Under the pieces are notes generated by a model, which was given only the letters and a program-made list of their open reading frames with translations, was not told where the DNA came from and made no database searches. A stretch of 64,000 bases of DNA from Ramlibacter ginsenosidimutans (GTDB lineage Bacteria > Pseudomonadota > Gammaproteobacteria > Burkholderiales > Burkholderiaceae_C), in assembly GCF_016654015.1 (NCBI RefSeq), contig NZ_JAEPWM010000013.1, positions 83,845 to 147,844 on the forward strand, written 5' to 3'. Shown piece by piece: positions 7,447 through 16,411 of the stretch. The position numbers and the translations under genes are program-made. Numbering within the stretch: position 1 is the first letter of the stretch; each line of letters opens with the position of its first letter.

Positions 7447-8397
7447 CTACTCTTCCTGTTCCAGGAACCGCTGCGCATCGAGCGCCGCCATGCAGCCGGT
7501 GCCGGCGCTGGTGATGGCCTGCCGGTACACGTGGTCCTGCACGTCGCCGGCGGCGAACACGCCGGGCACGCTGGTCATCGTGGCGAAGCCGTTCAGGCCG
7601 CCCTTGGTGAGGATGTAGCCATCCTTCATCTCCAGCTGGCCCTGGAAGATGTCGGTGTTGGGATGATGGCCGATCGCGATGAAGCAGCCCTTGAGCTGCA
7701 AGTCCTCGGTGGCGCCGGTGGTGGTGTCCTTCAGGCGGATGCCGGTCACGCCCGTCGCGTCGCCCAGCACCTGGTCCAGGGTCTTGAACAGCTTGAGCTC
7801 GATCTTGCCCTCGGCGACCTTGTGCATCACCTTGTCGACGAGGATGGGCTCGGCGCGGAACTTGTCGCGCCGATGCACCAGGTACACCTTCTTCGCGATG
7901 TTCGACAGGTACAGCGCCTCCTCCACCGCGGTGTTGCCGCCGCCGATGACGCAGGTCACCTCGTCGCGGTAGAAGAAGCCGTCGCAGGTGGCGCAGGCGC
8001 TGACGCCCTTGCCCATGAACTCGGTCTCGGACGGCAGGCCCAGGTACTTCGCCGAGGCGCCGGTGGCGATCACGAGCGAATCGCAGGTGTAGGTGCCGCT
8101 GTCGCCGGTGAGGGTGAAGGGGCGCTTGCTGAAGTCGACCTTGTTGATGTGGTCGAAAACGATCTCGGTCTTGAAGCGTTCCGCGTGTTCCAGGAAACGC
8201 TGCATCAGCTCCGGTCCCTGCACGCCGTGGACATCGGCGGGCCAGTTGTCCACCTCGGTGGTGGTCATGAGTTGCCCGCCTTGCGCTATGCCCGTGATCA
8301 GCAGCGGATGGAGGTTGGCGCGTGCGGCGTACACGGCGGCGGTGTAGCCGGCGGGGCCGGAACCGAGGATCAAAACTTTCGCGTGCTTGGTGTTCAT
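7447..8397 (-). CDS. trxB: Thioredoxin-disulfide reductase
   Basis: 316 residues from ATG 8397 (MNTKHAKVLILGSGPAGYTA). It reduces thioredoxin with NADPH in the cytoplasm. The FAD-binding loop GSGPAG is at 12-17, the redox-active CATC at 135-138 in SACATCDGFF, and the NADPH-binding GGGNTA at 152-157. The C-terminal FAD motif is GVFAAGDVQD. The upstream frame stays open, but the family N-terminus and the usual spacing support this start. It is divergent from the Crp/Fnr gene, with ftsK beyond, an order common in Comamonadaceae. Confidence 0.96.
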   Translation of the reverse strand: MNTKHAKVLILGSGPAGYTAAVYAARANLHPLLITGIAQGGQLMTTTEVDNWPADVHGVQGPELMQRFLEHAERFKTEIVFDHINKVDFSKRPFTLTGDSGTYTCDSLVIATGASAKYLGLPSETEFMGKGVSACATCDGFFYRDEVTCVIGGGNTAVEEALYLSNIAKKVYLVHRRDKFRAEPILVDKVMHKVAEGKIELKLFKTLDQVLGDATGVTGIRLKDTTTGATEDLQLKGCFIAIGHHPNTDIFQGQLEMKDGYILTKGGLNGFATMTSVPGVFAAGDVQDHVYRQAITSAGTGCMAALDAQRFLEQEE

Positions 8398-8553
8398 GGT
8401 GCAAAACCTGTGTGGGAAACACCACAGGTCGGTGTACATTTGCGGGCGATTCGAGAAGTATCCAGCATGCGGGCACGGCCCCTGCTTCCCACTTCCCGAT
8501 CACGGGGATTGTAAGAACCGATGGCGGCCGCCCAAGCAGGAGGGATTTGAACG

Positions 8554-9228
8554 ATGTCGATGCTGTCCAACCTGGAGTTGATCCGGCGGGTGCCCTTGTT
8601 TGCCCTGCTGACCTCCAACCAGGCGGAAGCGGTGGCCGACGCGGTGGTGAAGCGCCGCTTCAAGCGCGGCGAAACGATCGTGGAGCAGGGCGAGAAGACC
8701 AACACCCTGTTCATCATCCTCACCGGGCGCGTGCGTGTCGTCACCTCGGACAAGCGCGGGCGCGAAGTGATCCTCGCCACGCTCAACCCCGGCGACTACA
8801 TCGGTGAGATGAGCCTCATCGACAACGAGCCGCACTCGGCCACCTGCCGGGCCGAAGTGCAGACCGACATGCTGACCCTCGGCCGCGCCGAGTTCGCGCG
8901 CTGCCTGCCGGAAAACAGCTCGATGTCGTACGCGATCATGAAGGGGCTGGTGCAGCGGCTGCGCCAGGCGGACCGCAAGATCGAGTCGCTGGCGCTGATG
9001 GACGTGTACGGGCGCGTGGCCCGCGCGCTGCTGGAGTTCGCGCAGCCGGATCGCGACGGCCTCATGACCATCCGCGAGCGCATCTCGCGCCAGGACATCG
9101 CCAAGATGGTCGGCGCCTCCCGCGAGATGGTGAGCCGCGTGATGAAGGACCTGGAAGACCGCGGCTTCATCGAAACGCGCGAGGATGGCTCGATGGTCGT
9201 GAAGGACCGCTTGACCACGCTGGGGTAG
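8554..9228 (+). CDS. Crp/Fnr family transcriptional regulator
   Basis: 224 residues. An N-terminal cyclic-nucleotide-binding fold (about 8-125) with the cassette GEMSLIDNEPHSAT at 84-97 is followed by a long dimer helix and a Crp-type helix-turn-helix at about 178-200 (SRQDIAKMVGASREMVSRVM). The arginine that holds the cyclic phosphate in E. coli CRP aligns with His94, and the N-terminal cysteine cluster of FNR is missing. It is therefore probably neither a classic cAMP sensor nor an Fe-S oxygen sensor. The ligand is unknown. It is divergent from trxB and upstream of ftsK. Confidence 0.9.
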   Translation: MSMLSNLELIRRVPLFALLTSNQAEAVADAVVKRRFKRGETIVEQGEKTNTLFIILTGRVRVVTSDKRGREVILATLNPGDYIGEMSLIDNEPHSATCRAEVQTDMLTLGRAEFARCLPENSSMSYAIMKGLVQRLRQADRKIESLALMDVYGRVARALLEFAQPDRDGLMTIRERISRQDIAKMVGASREMVSRVMKDLEDRGFIETREDGSMVVKDRLTTLG

Positions 9229-9238
9229 CCGCGGAATA

Positions 9239-9375
9239 CGGGAGCGGACAACCGGACGCAGAGGGCGCAAAGATTTCGCAGAGGACGCAAAAGGATCCAG
9301 GAAAGAAGTTTTCCTGAGGTCTTTCTTGCGTCCTTCTGCATTTTTGCGACCTCTGCGTCCGGCAGTCCGCTCCCG
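9239..9375. repeat. Palindromic repeat family, copy B (longest)
   Basis: The core runs 9252-9362 (CCGGACGCAG...CTGCGTCCGG). In this copy the pairing extends outwards: CGGGAGCGGAC at 9239-9249 pairs with GTCCGCTCCCG at 9365-9375. The inner part is more diverged than in copy A. It lies in the 222-nt gap between the Crp/Fnr gene and ftsK, so it is transcribed into the leader of one or the trailer of the other. Copy C shares the CGGCAG(T/C)CCGCTCCCG right end. Confidence 0.85.
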
Positions 9376-9450
9376 CGTTCGCCTGCAGTGACGCGAAACA
9401 ACGCCGCGGTCGATTGCGGGCCGCCCCTGCGCTAAGCTCGCGCTTGCGTC

Positions 9451-11787
9451 ATGACGTACTCGCTGAACACCCTCACGGAGGCCGCGCCCGCGCCCTCCGG
9501 TCCGCGCGCGGGCCTCGCCCGCTTCGCCCACGAAACCGCGCTGGTGCTGGGCGCCTGCGCGCTCGTCTTCTGCCTGCTGGCGCTGCTCACGCATTCCGCG
9601 GGCGACGCGGCCTTCTCGACGTCCGGCGACGGCGGACCGCTGCATAACTGGGGCGGCCGGCTGGGCGCGTGGCTGTCGGACGCCTGCCTGTTCCTCCTGG
9701 GCTACTCCGTGTGGTGGTGTGTCGCCGCCGGCATCCGCGCGTGGCTCGCTTCGCTCGCCCGCTGGATGCGCGCCGAAAACGCCGCGCCCGCAACGCCCGC
9801 GCATCCGTGGTTGCAGGGCCGGTCCGCGTTCTGGATAGCGCTGGCGGTGCTGCTCGTGGCCAGCACCGGCCTGGAGTGGACGCGCCTGTACCACCTGGAG
9901 TCGCGCCTGCCGGACCACTCGGGCGGTGCGCTCGGCTACATGGTGGGCCCGCTGGCGATGAACTGGCTGGGATTCATCGGCTCGGGCCTGCTGTTCGTGG
10001 CGATCATGGTGCTGGCCTCGGCCGTCGTGTTCCGCTTCTCCTGGAGCCACGTGGCCGAGCGCATCGGCGCCGCCATCGACGGCTTCATCGAATCGCGCCG
10101 CGAGCAGCGGGAGCGGGCCGAGGACGTCGCGGTGGGCCAGCGCGCCGCCCGCGAGCGCGAGGAGATCGTGCACGTCGAGCGCGTCGAGATCGAGGAACAC
10201 CACCCCACGCCGGTGCTGATCGAGCCCGTGCCCGTGGAGGCGCCCAGGAGCGAACGGGTCGCCAAGGAGCGGCAGAAGCCGCTGTTCTCGGATATGCCGG
10301 ACAGCAAGCTGCCGCAGGTCGACCTGCTCGATGCCGCGGCCGGCCGCCAGGAGAGCGTCTCCCCCGAAACGCTGGAGATGACCTCGCGGCTGATCGAGAA
10401 GAAGCTGAAGGACTTCGGCGTGGAAGTGCGGGTGGTGCTGGCGCAGCCCGGCCCCGTCATCACGCGCTACGAAATCGAGCCGGCCACCGGCGTGAAGGGC
10501 TCGCAGATCGTCAATCTCGCGAAGGACCTGGCGCGCTCGCTCTCGCTGGTGTCGATCCGCGTGGTCGAGACCATTCCGGGCAAGAACTTCATGGCGCTGG
10601 AACTGCCCAACGCCAAGCGCCAGTCGATCAAGCTGTCGGAGATCCTGGGCTCGCAGGCCTACAACGAAGCCAGGTCGCAGCTCACCCTGGGGCTGGGCAA
10701 GGACATCGTCGGCAACCCGGTCGTCGCCGATCTGGCCAAGATGCCGCACGTGCTGGTGGCCGGCACGACCGGCTCGGGCAAGTCGGTCGGCATCAACTCG
10801 ATGATCCTGAGCCTGCTTTACAAGGCCGAGGCGCGCGACGTGCGCCTGCTGATGATCGACCCCAAGATGCTGGAGATGTCGGTCTACGAGGGCATCCCGC
10901 ACCTGCTGGCGCCGGTGGTCACGGACATGAAGCAGGCGGCCAACGGCCTCACCTGGTGCGTCGCCGAGATGGAGCGCCGCTACAAGCTGATGTCGAAGAT
11001 GGGCGTGCGCAACCTCGCCGGCTACAACCACAAGATCGACGAAGCCAAGGCGAAGGAGCAGTTCATCTACAACCCGTTCAGCCTGACTCCCGAGAGCCCC
11101 GAGCCGCTGGACCGCCTGCCGCACATCGTCGTCGTGATCGACGAACTCGCCGACCTGATGATGGTGGTGGGCAAGAAGATCGAGGAGCTGATCGCCCGGC
11201 TCGCGCAGAAGGCGCGCGCCGCCGGCATCCACCTGATCCTGGCCACGCAGCGCCCGAGCGTCGACGTGATCACGGGCCTGATCAAGGCCAACATCCCGAC
11301 CCGCATCTCGTTCCAGGTCTCCAGCAAGATCGACAGCCGCACCATCCTCGACCAGATGGGCGCGGAGGCGCTGCTGGGCATGGGCGACATGCTGTACATG
11401 GCCAGCGGCACCGGCCTGCCGGTGCGCGTGCACGGCGCCTTCGTGAGCGACGAGGAAGTGCACCGCGTCGTCGCCTACCTGAAGGAGCAGGGCGGCGAAC
11501 CGAACTACATCGAGGGCGTGCTGGAAGGCGGCACGGTCGACGGCGAGGACGGCGCACTGGGTGGCGTGCCCGGCGAAGGCGGCGGCGAGGGCGATCCCCT
11601 GTACGACCGCGCCGTGGAAGTGGTCCTGAAGAACCAGAAAGCCAGCATCTCGCTGGTGCAGCGGCACCTGGCGATCGGCTACAACAAGGCCGCCAACCTG
11701 CTGGAAGCCATGGAGAAGGCCGGGCTCGTCAGCCCCATGAATGCCCGCGGGCAGCGCGAGATCCTGGTGCCGGGCCGCGGCGAATAA
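9451..11787 (+). CDS. ftsK: DNA translocase FtsK
   Basis: 778 residues. The N-terminus has four membrane segments (about 30-50, 75-95, 128-146, 170-195) that place it at the septum. A short charged linker (about 215-285) follows, then the RecA-like motor with Walker A GTTGSGKS at 438-445 and Walker B VVVIDELAD around D564. The C-terminal gamma winged helix (about 710-775, KNQKASISLVQRHLAIGYNK) reads KOPS sites. It pumps chromosome ends through the closing septum and activates XerCD at dif. The linker is short, as usual in betaproteobacteria. Confidence 0.96.
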   Translation: MTYSLNTLTEAAPAPSGPRAGLARFAHETALVLGACALVFCLLALLTHSAGDAAFSTSGDGGPLHNWGGRLGAWLSDACLFLLGYSVWWCVAAGIRAWLASLARWMRAENAAPATPAHPWLQGRSAFWIALAVLLVASTGLEWTRLYHLESRLPDHSGGALGYMVGPLAMNWLGFIGSGLLFVAIMVLASAVVFRFSWSHVAERIGAAIDGFIESRREQRERAEDVAVGQRAAREREEIVHVERVEIEEHHPTPVLIEPVPVEAPRSERVAKERQKPLFSDMPDSKLPQVDLLDAAAGRQESVSPETLEMTSRLIEKKLKDFGVEVRVVLAQPGPVITRYEIEPATGVKGSQIVNLAKDLARSLSLVSIRVVETIPGKNFMALELPNAKRQSIKLSEILGSQAYNEARSQLTLGLGKDIVGNPVVADLAKMPHVLVAGTTGSGKSVGINSMILSLLYKAEARDVRLLMIDPKMLEMSVYEGIPHLLAPVVTDMKQAANGLTWCVAEMERRYKLMSKMGVRNLAGYNHKIDEAKAKEQFIYNPFSLTPESPEPLDRLPHIVVVIDELADLMMVVGKKIEELIARLAQKARAAGIHLILATQRPSVDVITGLIKANIPTRISFQVSSKIDSRTILDQMGAEALLGMGDMLYMASGTGLPVRVHGAFVSDEEVHRVVAYLKEQGGEPNYIEGVLEGGTVDGEDGALGGVPGEGGGEGDPLYDRAVEVVLKNQKASISLVQRHLAIGYNKAANLLEAMEKAGLVSPMNARGQREILVPGRGE

Positions 11788-11852
11788 ACGTCTCGTAACG
11801 AACTTGGCCGCTGGGGCGCTACCCAACCGACAATGTCGTGTTGGAGAGTCCC

Positions 11853-12488
11853 ATGAAGAAAATGTTCGTCACGCTGGCGCTGGGTGCGCTGGCCGCCGCC
11901 GCCCACGCGGGCGCCATCGACAGCCTCGAGAACTTCGTGCGCAATGCGAAGACCGGTCACGCGGACTTCACCCAGGTGATCACCGCGCCGCCGCGCGACG
12001 GCCAGCCGGGACGGACCAAGTCGTCGAGCGGCTCGTTCGACTTCCAGCGCCCGAACCGCTTCCGCTTCGAGTACCGCAAGCCCTTCGAACAGACCATCGT
12101 GGCCGACGGCCAGACGGTGTGGCTCTTCGACAAGGACCTGAACCAGGTCAGCCAGCGCAAGCAGGTGAAGGTGCTCGCCAACACGCCCGCAGCCGTGATC
12201 GCGGCGTCGCCGGACCTGGAGTCGATCAAGCGCGACTTCGAGCTGCAGCCGCTGCCGGACCAGGACGGCCTGCAATGGGTGCAGGCCACGCCGCGGCAGA
12301 AGGAAGGCCAGCTCACCAGCATGAAGATCGGATTCCGCGGCGACCAGCTCGCTGCGCTGGAGATCCAGGACAGCTTCGGGCAGCGCTCGGTGCTCACCTT
12401 CAACAACATGCAGGTGAACGCGCCCGTCAATCCGCAGACCTTCCACTTCACGCCGCCGAAGGGCGCGGACGTGCTGCAGGCGCCCTGA
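11853..12488 (+). CDS. lolA: Outer-membrane lipoprotein carrier protein LolA
   Basis: 211 residues from ATG 11853; an upstream Met five codons earlier lacks the right signal peptide context. A Sec signal (MKKMFVTLALGALAAAAHAG) is followed by the LolA half-barrel: FTQVI, SSGSFDFQRPNRFRFEY, and the typical WLFDKDLNQV. LolA ferries lipoproteins from LolCDE across the periplasm to LolB. It lies 65 nt after ftsK, and the ftsK-lolA-rarA order is conserved in proteobacteria. Confidence 0.95.
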   Translation: MKKMFVTLALGALAAAAHAGAIDSLENFVRNAKTGHADFTQVITAPPRDGQPGRTKSSSGSFDFQRPNRFRFEYRKPFEQTIVADGQTVWLFDKDLNQVSQRKQVKVLANTPAAVIAASPDLESIKRDFELQPLPDQDGLQWVQATPRQKEGQLTSMKIGFRGDQLAALEIQDSFGQRSVLTFNNMQVNAPVNPQTFHFTPPKGADVLQAP

Positions 12489-12515
12489 GCCGGGCCGGGC
12501 GTAGGGCGCAGGCTC

Positions 12516-12887
12516 CTAGATCTCGCGGGCGATCTGGTCCAGCTGCTTGCGCTCGATGTATTCGTCCATGCGCGAGAGTAGCCGCCACCACTCCGAGCCG
12601 TCCTCGCGGTAGACGCGCACGGCGCCGGCGCGCACGAGGATCTTGCGCAGTTCGTCGTCGGTGAAGCCGCCGAGCGCCTTGCGCAAGGTCTCGAACGAGC
12701 GGTCGGTGAAGCTCTTGTGGCCCAGGAAATGGCGGGCGGTGGTCTCCGCCATGAATTCTTCCTTGTGCTGCTCCTGCAGGATGCGCAGCTGGTTGCCGAA
12801 CTGCTGCCGGTTCAGCAGGTAGCTGATGCCTCCGCCGATGAGGACCCCCAGCAGGGCGGCGAGCGCGGACCAGAAGGACGCTTGCAT
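12516..12887 (-). CDS. Small single-pass membrane protein of unknown function
   Basis: 123 residues. One N-terminal transmembrane helix with a glycine pattern (SALAALLGVLIGGGISYLL, about 6-24) is followed by a charged helix with coiled-coil character (RQQFGNQLRILQEQHKEEF) and a soluble part. I do not recognise a family. It sits antiparallel between lolA and rarA, 26 nt from the rarA start. The codon use looks native and the reading frame is well formed. Confidence 0.6.
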   Translation of the reverse strand: MQASFWSALAALLGVLIGGGISYLLNRQQFGNQLRILQEQHKEEFMAETTARHFLGHKSFTDRSFETLRKALGGFTDDELRKILVRAGAVRVYREDGSEWWRLLSRMDEYIERKQLDQIAREI

Positions 12888-12913
12888 GATGGCCGCAATA
12901 TAAACTGCCCGAC

Positions 12914-14212
12914 ATGAGCAGCAAGTCCGCCCACGCGCCCCTGGCCGAACGCCTGCGGCCGAAGTCCCTGGGCGAGGTGATCGGCCAGCAGCACCTCCTC
13001 GGCGAGGGCATGCCGCTGCGCATCGCCTTCGAGTCGGGCCAGCCCCACAGCTGCATCCTGTGGGGCCCGCCCGGCACCGGCAAGACGACCATCGCGCGGC
13101 TGATGGCCGATGCCTTCGACGCGCAGTTCATCACCATCAGCGCGGTCCTGGGCGGGGTGAAGGACATCCGCGATGCCGTGGAGCAGGCGCTCATCGCGCA
13201 GGCGCACGGGCGCCGCACCATCGTCTTCGTCGACGAGGTGCACCGCTTCAACAAGAGCCAGCAGGACGCCTTCCTGCCGCACGTGGAGTCGGGGCTCTTC
13301 ACCTTCATCGGGGCGACCACGGAGAACCCGTCGTTCGAGGTGAACTCCGCGCTGCTGTCGCGCGCTGCGGTCTACGTGCTGCAGCCGCTGGGCGAGGACG
13401 ACCTGAAGCAGATCGTGCAGCGCGCCCAGGCCATCGACGCGGTGCCGGCGATCGAGCCCGCGGCGCTGGAGCGGCTGATCGCCTATGCGGACGGCGATGC
13501 GCGCCGGCTGCTGAACACGCTGGAGACGCTCGCGGTCGCCGCGAAGAAGGAAAAGCGCGACGAGATCACCGACGCCTGGCTGCTCAAGGTGCTGGGCGAG
13601 CGCATGCGCCGCTACGACAAGGGCGGCGAGCAGTTCTACGACACCATCAGCGCGCTGCACAAGTCCGTGCGCGGCTCGGACCCGGATGCGACGCTGTACT
13701 GGTTCGTGCGCATGCTCGATGGCGGCGTCGACCCGCGCTATGTCGCGCGGCGCATGATCCGCATGGCCGTCGAGGACATCGGCCTGGCCGACCCGCGGGC
13801 GCTGCGCATGGCGCTCGACGCCTCCGAGGTGTACGAGCGCCTGGGCAGCCCCGAGGGCGAGCTCGCGCTGGCCGAGTGCCTCGTGTACCTGGCGATCGCG
13901 CCCAAATCCAATGCGGTGTACGTCGCGTACAACGAGGCGCGGGCGCTCGTGCGCAAGGACGGCACGCGCCCCGTGCCGCTGCACCTGCGCAACGCGCCCA
14001 CGCGGCTGATGAAGGACCTCGGCTACGGCAAGGAGTACCGCTATGCGCACAACGAGGAGGGCGGCTTCGCGGCGGGCGAGGACTACTTCCCTGAGGGCAT
14101 GAAGGCGCCCGTGTTCTACCGGCCGGTGGAGCGCGGGCTGGAGATCCGCATCGCGGAGAAGCTGCGGGAATTGCGCGCCTTGAACCGGAATCGCCAAGGG
14201 ACAAACCCCTAG
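12914..14212 (+). CDS. rarA: Replication-associated recombination protein A (AAA+ ATPase)
   Basis: 432 residues. MgsA/RarA family, related to clamp-loader ATPases, acting at stalled forks with SSB. Walker A GPPGTGKT is at 51-58, Walker B IVFVDEVHRFNKSQQD follows near 109, sensor 1 is GATTENPSFEVN, and the C-terminal tetramerisation region contains the typical SVRGSDPDATLYWFVRMLDG. Length and N-terminus (LAERLRPKSLGEVIGQQHLL) match the family. Confidence 0.95.
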   Translation: MSSKSAHAPLAERLRPKSLGEVIGQQHLLGEGMPLRIAFESGQPHSCILWGPPGTGKTTIARLMADAFDAQFITISAVLGGVKDIRDAVEQALIAQAHGRRTIVFVDEVHRFNKSQQDAFLPHVESGLFTFIGATTENPSFEVNSALLSRAAVYVLQPLGEDDLKQIVQRAQAIDAVPAIEPAALERLIAYADGDARRLLNTLETLAVAAKKEKRDEITDAWLLKVLGERMRRYDKGGEQFYDTISALHKSVRGSDPDATLYWFVRMLDGGVDPRYVARRMIRMAVEDIGLADPRALRMALDASEVYERLGSPEGELALAECLVYLAIAPKSNAVYVAYNEARALVRKDGTRPVPLHLRNAPTRLMKDLGYGKEYRYAHNEEGGFAAGEDYFPEGMKAPVFYRPVERGLEIRIAEKLRELRALNRNRQGTNP

Positions 14213-14260
14213 AACACGGCAGAGGTACCGCGGGGTGCCCCGTTTACAATCGCGCCCGAC

Positions 14261-14294
14261 AACCCGCCCAGGACCACCGCATGGCGGGTTTTTT
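14261..14294 (+). terminator. Terminator or leader hairpin between rarA and livH
   Basis: An 8-bp stem AACCCGCC/GGCGGGTT (14261-14268 with 14283-14290), a 14-nt loop and a run of six T. It could end rarA transcription. Because it lies 70 nt before the livH start it could also be a leader hairpin of the liv operon. Confidence 0.6.
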
Positions 14295-14363
14295 GCTAGA
14301 TGGCGAAGTGCCTCACAAAGGCGCGCAATCGCCACGCGCGGAACAGAAACGGAGAAAACCTCT

Positions 14364-15293
14364 ATGGACATCCTGCTGCAGCAGATCATCAACGGTCTGG
14401 TCCTGGGGAGCATGTACGCCCTGGTCGCCCTGGGCTACACGATGGTGTACGGCATCATCAACCTGATCAACTTCGCGCATGGCGACGTGCTCATGGTCGG
14501 CGCGCTCACCAGCTGGGCGATCATCACCAAGGCGCAGGATGCGATGCCGGGCATCCCCGGCTGGCTGCTGCTGCTGGTCGCACTCGTGATCTCCTGCGTC
14601 GTGGCCGCCGCCCTGAACTTCACCATCGAGAAGGTGGCGTACCGGCCGCTGCGCAACAGCCCCAAGCTCGCTCCGCTGATCACGGCGATCGGAATGTCGA
14701 TCCTGCTGCAGACGCTGGCGATGATCATCTTCAAGCCGAATTACAAGCCGTATCCGACGCTGCTGCCGCCCAAGCCGATCCAGTTCGGGGGTGCGGTGAT
14801 CACGACGACGCAGATCATGATCCTGGGGATGACGGTGGTCTCTCTGGCCATCCTCATGTACCTGGTGAACTACACGCGGCTCGGACGCGCGATGCGGGCG
14901 ACCGCCGAAAACCCGCGGGTCGCCGCGCTGATGGGGGTGAAACCGGACATGGTGATCTCGGCGACCTTCATCATCGGCGCGGTGCTCGCCACCATCGCGG
15001 GCGTGATGTACGCGTCCAACTACGGGACGGTGCAGCACACCATGGGCTTCCTGCCGGGACTGAAGGCCTTCACCGCGGCGGTGTTCGGCGGCATCGGCAA
15101 CCTTGCCGGCGCGGTCGTCGGGGGCGTGCTGCTCGGGCTGATCGAGTCGATCGGCTCCGGCTACCTCAGTGTCGTGACCGGAGGGCTGCTGGGGAGCAAC
15201 TACTCCGACATCTTCGCGTTCATCGTGCTGATCGTGGTGCTCACGCTGCGGCCCTCCGGCCTGCTGGGCGAACGCGTCGCGGACCGCGCCTGA
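14364..15293 (+). CDS. livH: Branched-chain amino-acid ABC transporter permease LivH
   Basis: 309 residues from ATG 14364 (MDILLQQIINGLVLGSMYAL), preceded by GGAGAAAACC. Eight or so hydrophobic segments and the family stretch NFAHGDVLMVGA near residue 35. It forms the inner-membrane channel with LivM. First gene of livHMGF; no periplasmic binding protein gene (livJ/livK) follows, so that component must be encoded elsewhere. The frame is open upstream, but only this start gives the family N-terminus. Confidence 0.93.
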   Translation: MDILLQQIINGLVLGSMYALVALGYTMVYGIINLINFAHGDVLMVGALTSWAIITKAQDAMPGIPGWLLLLVALVISCVVAAALNFTIEKVAYRPLRNSPKLAPLITAIGMSILLQTLAMIIFKPNYKPYPTLLPPKPIQFGGAVITTTQIMILGMTVVSLAILMYLVNYTRLGRAMRATAENPRVAALMGVKPDMVISATFIIGAVLATIAGVMYASNYGTVQHTMGFLPGLKAFTAAVFGGIGNLAGAVVGGVLLGLIESIGSGYLSVVTGGLLGSNYSDIFAFIVLIVVLTLRPSGLLGERVADRA

Positions 15294-15306
15294 AGGAGAC
15301 CGCAGC

Positions 15307-16401
15307 ATGAAGACCCCGAACCGGAAGGTCCTCTGGATCGTCGGCGCCATCGCCCTGGCGATCTTTCCCCTGCTGCTGCAGGCCGCGGGCAATTTCTGGG
15401 TGCGCATCGCCGACAGCGCGCTGCTGTACGTGCTGCTCGCCCTGGGCCTGAACATCGTGGTGGGCTATGCCGGCCTGCTGGACCTGGGCTTCGTCGCCTT
15501 CTTCGCGATCGGCGCCTACACCTTCGCCCTGACGGCCTCGCCGCACCTGTCCGAGAACTTCCCCTGGATCGCGCAGCACCTCGGCGATGCGCTGCACCTG
15601 TCCGTGTGGCTGGCGATCCCGCTCGGGGCCGCGGTGGCGGGCGTGTTCGGCATCCTGCTGGGTGCGCCGACGCTGAAGCTGCGCGGCGACTACCTGGCCA
15701 TCGTGACGCTGGGCTTCGGCGAAATCATCCGTGTGTTCCTGAACAACCTCGACCAGCCGGTGAACGTCACGAACGGGCCCAAGGGCATTTCGCAGATCGA
15801 CTCGGCGCACCTGTTCTCGCTGGATTTCGCGCGCCCGCTGGACGTCACCGAGACCTATTCGGTCAACTCGGTGACGCTCTACTACTACCTGTTCCTGCTG
15901 CTCGCCCTGGCCAGCGTGCTCATCTGCCACCGGCTCGAACTCTCCCGCATCGGTCGTGCGTGGATGGCGATCCGCGAAGACGAGATCGCGGCCAAGGCCA
16001 TGGGCATCAACACGCGCAACATGAAGCTGCTGGCCTTCGGCATGGGCGCCACCTTCGGCGGCGTGTCGGGCGTGATGTTCGCCGCCTTCCAGGGCTTCGT
16101 CTCGCCGGAGTCCTTCAGCCTGATGGAGTCGGTGATGATCGTCGCCATGGTGGTGCTGGGCGGCATCGGCCACCTGCCGGGGGTGATCCTCGGGGCGGTG
16201 CTCCTGTCCGCCCTGCCGGAGGTGCTGCGCTGGGTGTCCGGCGTCTTCGACCTGCAGTCGCTCACGGGCGGCCGGCTCGACGCGTCGATCCTGCGCCAGT
16301 TGCTCATCGCGCTCGCGATGATCATCGTCATGCTGCTGCGTCCGCGCGGGCTCTGGCCCACCAGCGAGCACGGCAAGGTGCCGCAAGTCCCGGTGAAATA
16401 A
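15307..16401 (+). CDS. livM: Branched-chain amino-acid ABC transporter permease LivM
   Basis: 364 residues, 13 nt after livH. Multiple membrane spans, with the LivM motif LGLNIVVGYAGLLDLGFVAF around residues 43-62 and the coupling region ELSRIGRAWMAIREDEIAAK. Second channel subunit of the transporter. Confidence 0.94.
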   Translation: MKTPNRKVLWIVGAIALAIFPLLLQAAGNFWVRIADSALLYVLLALGLNIVVGYAGLLDLGFVAFFAIGAYTFALTASPHLSENFPWIAQHLGDALHLSVWLAIPLGAAVAGVFGILLGAPTLKLRGDYLAIVTLGFGEIIRVFLNNLDQPVNVTNGPKGISQIDSAHLFSLDFARPLDVTETYSVNSVTLYYYLFLLLALASVLICHRLELSRIGRAWMAIREDEIAAKAMGINTRNMKLLAFGMGATFGGVSGVMFAAFQGFVSPESFSLMESVMIVAMVVLGGIGHLPGVILGAVLLSALPEVLRWVSGVFDLQSLTGGRLDASILRQLLIALAMIIVMLLRPRGLWPTSEHGKVPQVPVK

Positions 16402-16411
16402 GGAGGACCGC

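Noticed and set aside
8500..11826. Very long open frame on the minus strand opposite ftsK (over 1100 codons)
   Set aside because: It lies antisense to ftsK, spans a repeat and an intergenic gap, and its translation is rich in His, Arg, Gln and Asp with no domain. High GC removes stop codons from antisense frames here.
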